A stretch of DNA of 34,317 bases from UPXZ01 sp047974405 (GTDB taxonomy: Bacteria; Bacteroidota; Bacteroidia; Bacteroidales; Paludibacteraceae). A model generated the notes under the pieces. The model was not told the origin of the DNA, searched no databases, and saw only the letters and a program-made list of their open reading frames with translations. The position numbers were made by a program, and so were the translations under genes. The stretch spans positions 1 through 34,317 of the forward strand of contig JBKECI010000038.1 of NCBI GenBank assembly GCA_047974405.1, in the 5' to 3' direction. Of this stretch, positions 33,957 to 34,317 are shown one piece after another. Every line of letters starts with the position of its first letter. The stretch's first letter is position 1.

Positions 33957-34317
33957 TTATCATGCTTACTTAGATAATAAGTTTACATAATTACTTAGTT
34001 TACCTAGTTAATAATAATATTAAAGTTCGGATAGGCCTAGCTAGCCATCAACCCACATTTCATGCTCAAGAAACCCACTCCTCCCCTCGAATTATGTAAA
34101 TTTTTTTTCAAAAGAGGCGATAGACAGGCACCTGCCGCCCAAAAGGGATCGGTGAGAAGACGACTTAGTTAATGAAGTCATTTTTTTTTTGTATAAAATT
34201 TGACTCGCAGACCATCCATTAAAATACAGAATAAATAGCAATAAATTTATTTATTTACTTTTCAGTAGCAATGGCAATATACGGCATAAATGTGTTTGTA
34301 CTTACGACATTTGCTAA
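33957..34317. other. Non-coding, possibly foreign or chimeric sequence at the right end
   Basis: No ORF of note on either strand and no promoter of the type seen elsewhere. Repeats of ACTTAG-type words (about 33966-34010) are followed by a locally GC-richer patch (about 34030-34170) and then poly-T and AT-rich sequence. No RNA gene is recognised. It interrupts the frame of the neighbouring gene. Confidence 0.5.

Noticed and set aside
1..34317. CRISPR array, prophage or restriction system
   Set aside because: No regularly spaced repeats, Cas, phage or restriction-modification motifs were seen in any gene or gap.

Overview
The window looks like a chromosomal piece of a Bacteroidales bacterium (phylum Bacteroidetes). 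Several signs agree: low GC content; no Shine-Dalgarno-type leaders; repeated promoters of the Bacteroidetes form TTTG-N18-20-TAnnTTTG; secreted glycosidases with type IX secretion (T9SS) C-terminal sorting domains; a PorT-like T9SS protein; and family traits such as the short MetH and the HU / small basic protein / rng gene order. The Dysgonomonadaceae or gut-symbiont type of Bacteroidales fits the glycosidase content, but that finer placement is inference.

Layout. 1-5341 (+) is a secreted polysaccharide-degradation cluster: the 3' end of a GH92 enzyme, a GH5 endoglucanase, a non-catalytic secreted protein, and a 1010-residue protein with three repeated beta-sandwich-like modules, a GH5 domain and a T9SS tail. 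5501-7572 (-) holds HU, a 29-residue AURKAIP1/COX24-type basic protein and RNase G. 7862-8926 (+) is mutY, facing an outer-membrane protein gene (9013-9546, -). 9902-13231 (+) holds lptB and a dsbD gene split by one in-frame TAG. 13381-15181 (+) is grpE-dnaJ behind a perfect 18-bp inverted repeat, followed by porT. 16171-21773 (-) is a co-directional run: outer-membrane protein, lipoprotein hydrolase, gltX (with its own promoter), a glycosyltransferase and wecB. 21904-26438 (+) has a DoxX-family protein, gyrA and a TPR protein. gpmA (-) and metH (+) diverge from a shared promoter region. 30396-33956 (-) has a DEDD exonuclease and a TPR/DUF3857/transglutaminase protein, separated by a 248-bp MITE-like insertion with 13-bp terminal inverted repeats and a 6-bp target duplication.

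The last ~360 bases (33957-34317) carry no recognisable gene and break the reading frame of the TPR/transglutaminase gene. They may be a rearrangement, a chimeric join or host DNA.

How the parts connect: the GH5/GH92 proteins are exported plant-glycan enzymes, and PorT belongs to the T9SS that would export those with sorting tails. The rest is mostly housekeeping: translation (gltX), topology (gyrA, HU), repair (mutY), folding (grpE, dnaJ, dsbD), envelope (lptB, wecB, glycosyltransferase) and central metabolism (gpmA, metH). The main points for follow-up are the nonsense codon in dsbD, the MITE, the repeated module family in the glycosidase cluster, the inverted repeat before grpE, and the discontinuity at the right end.
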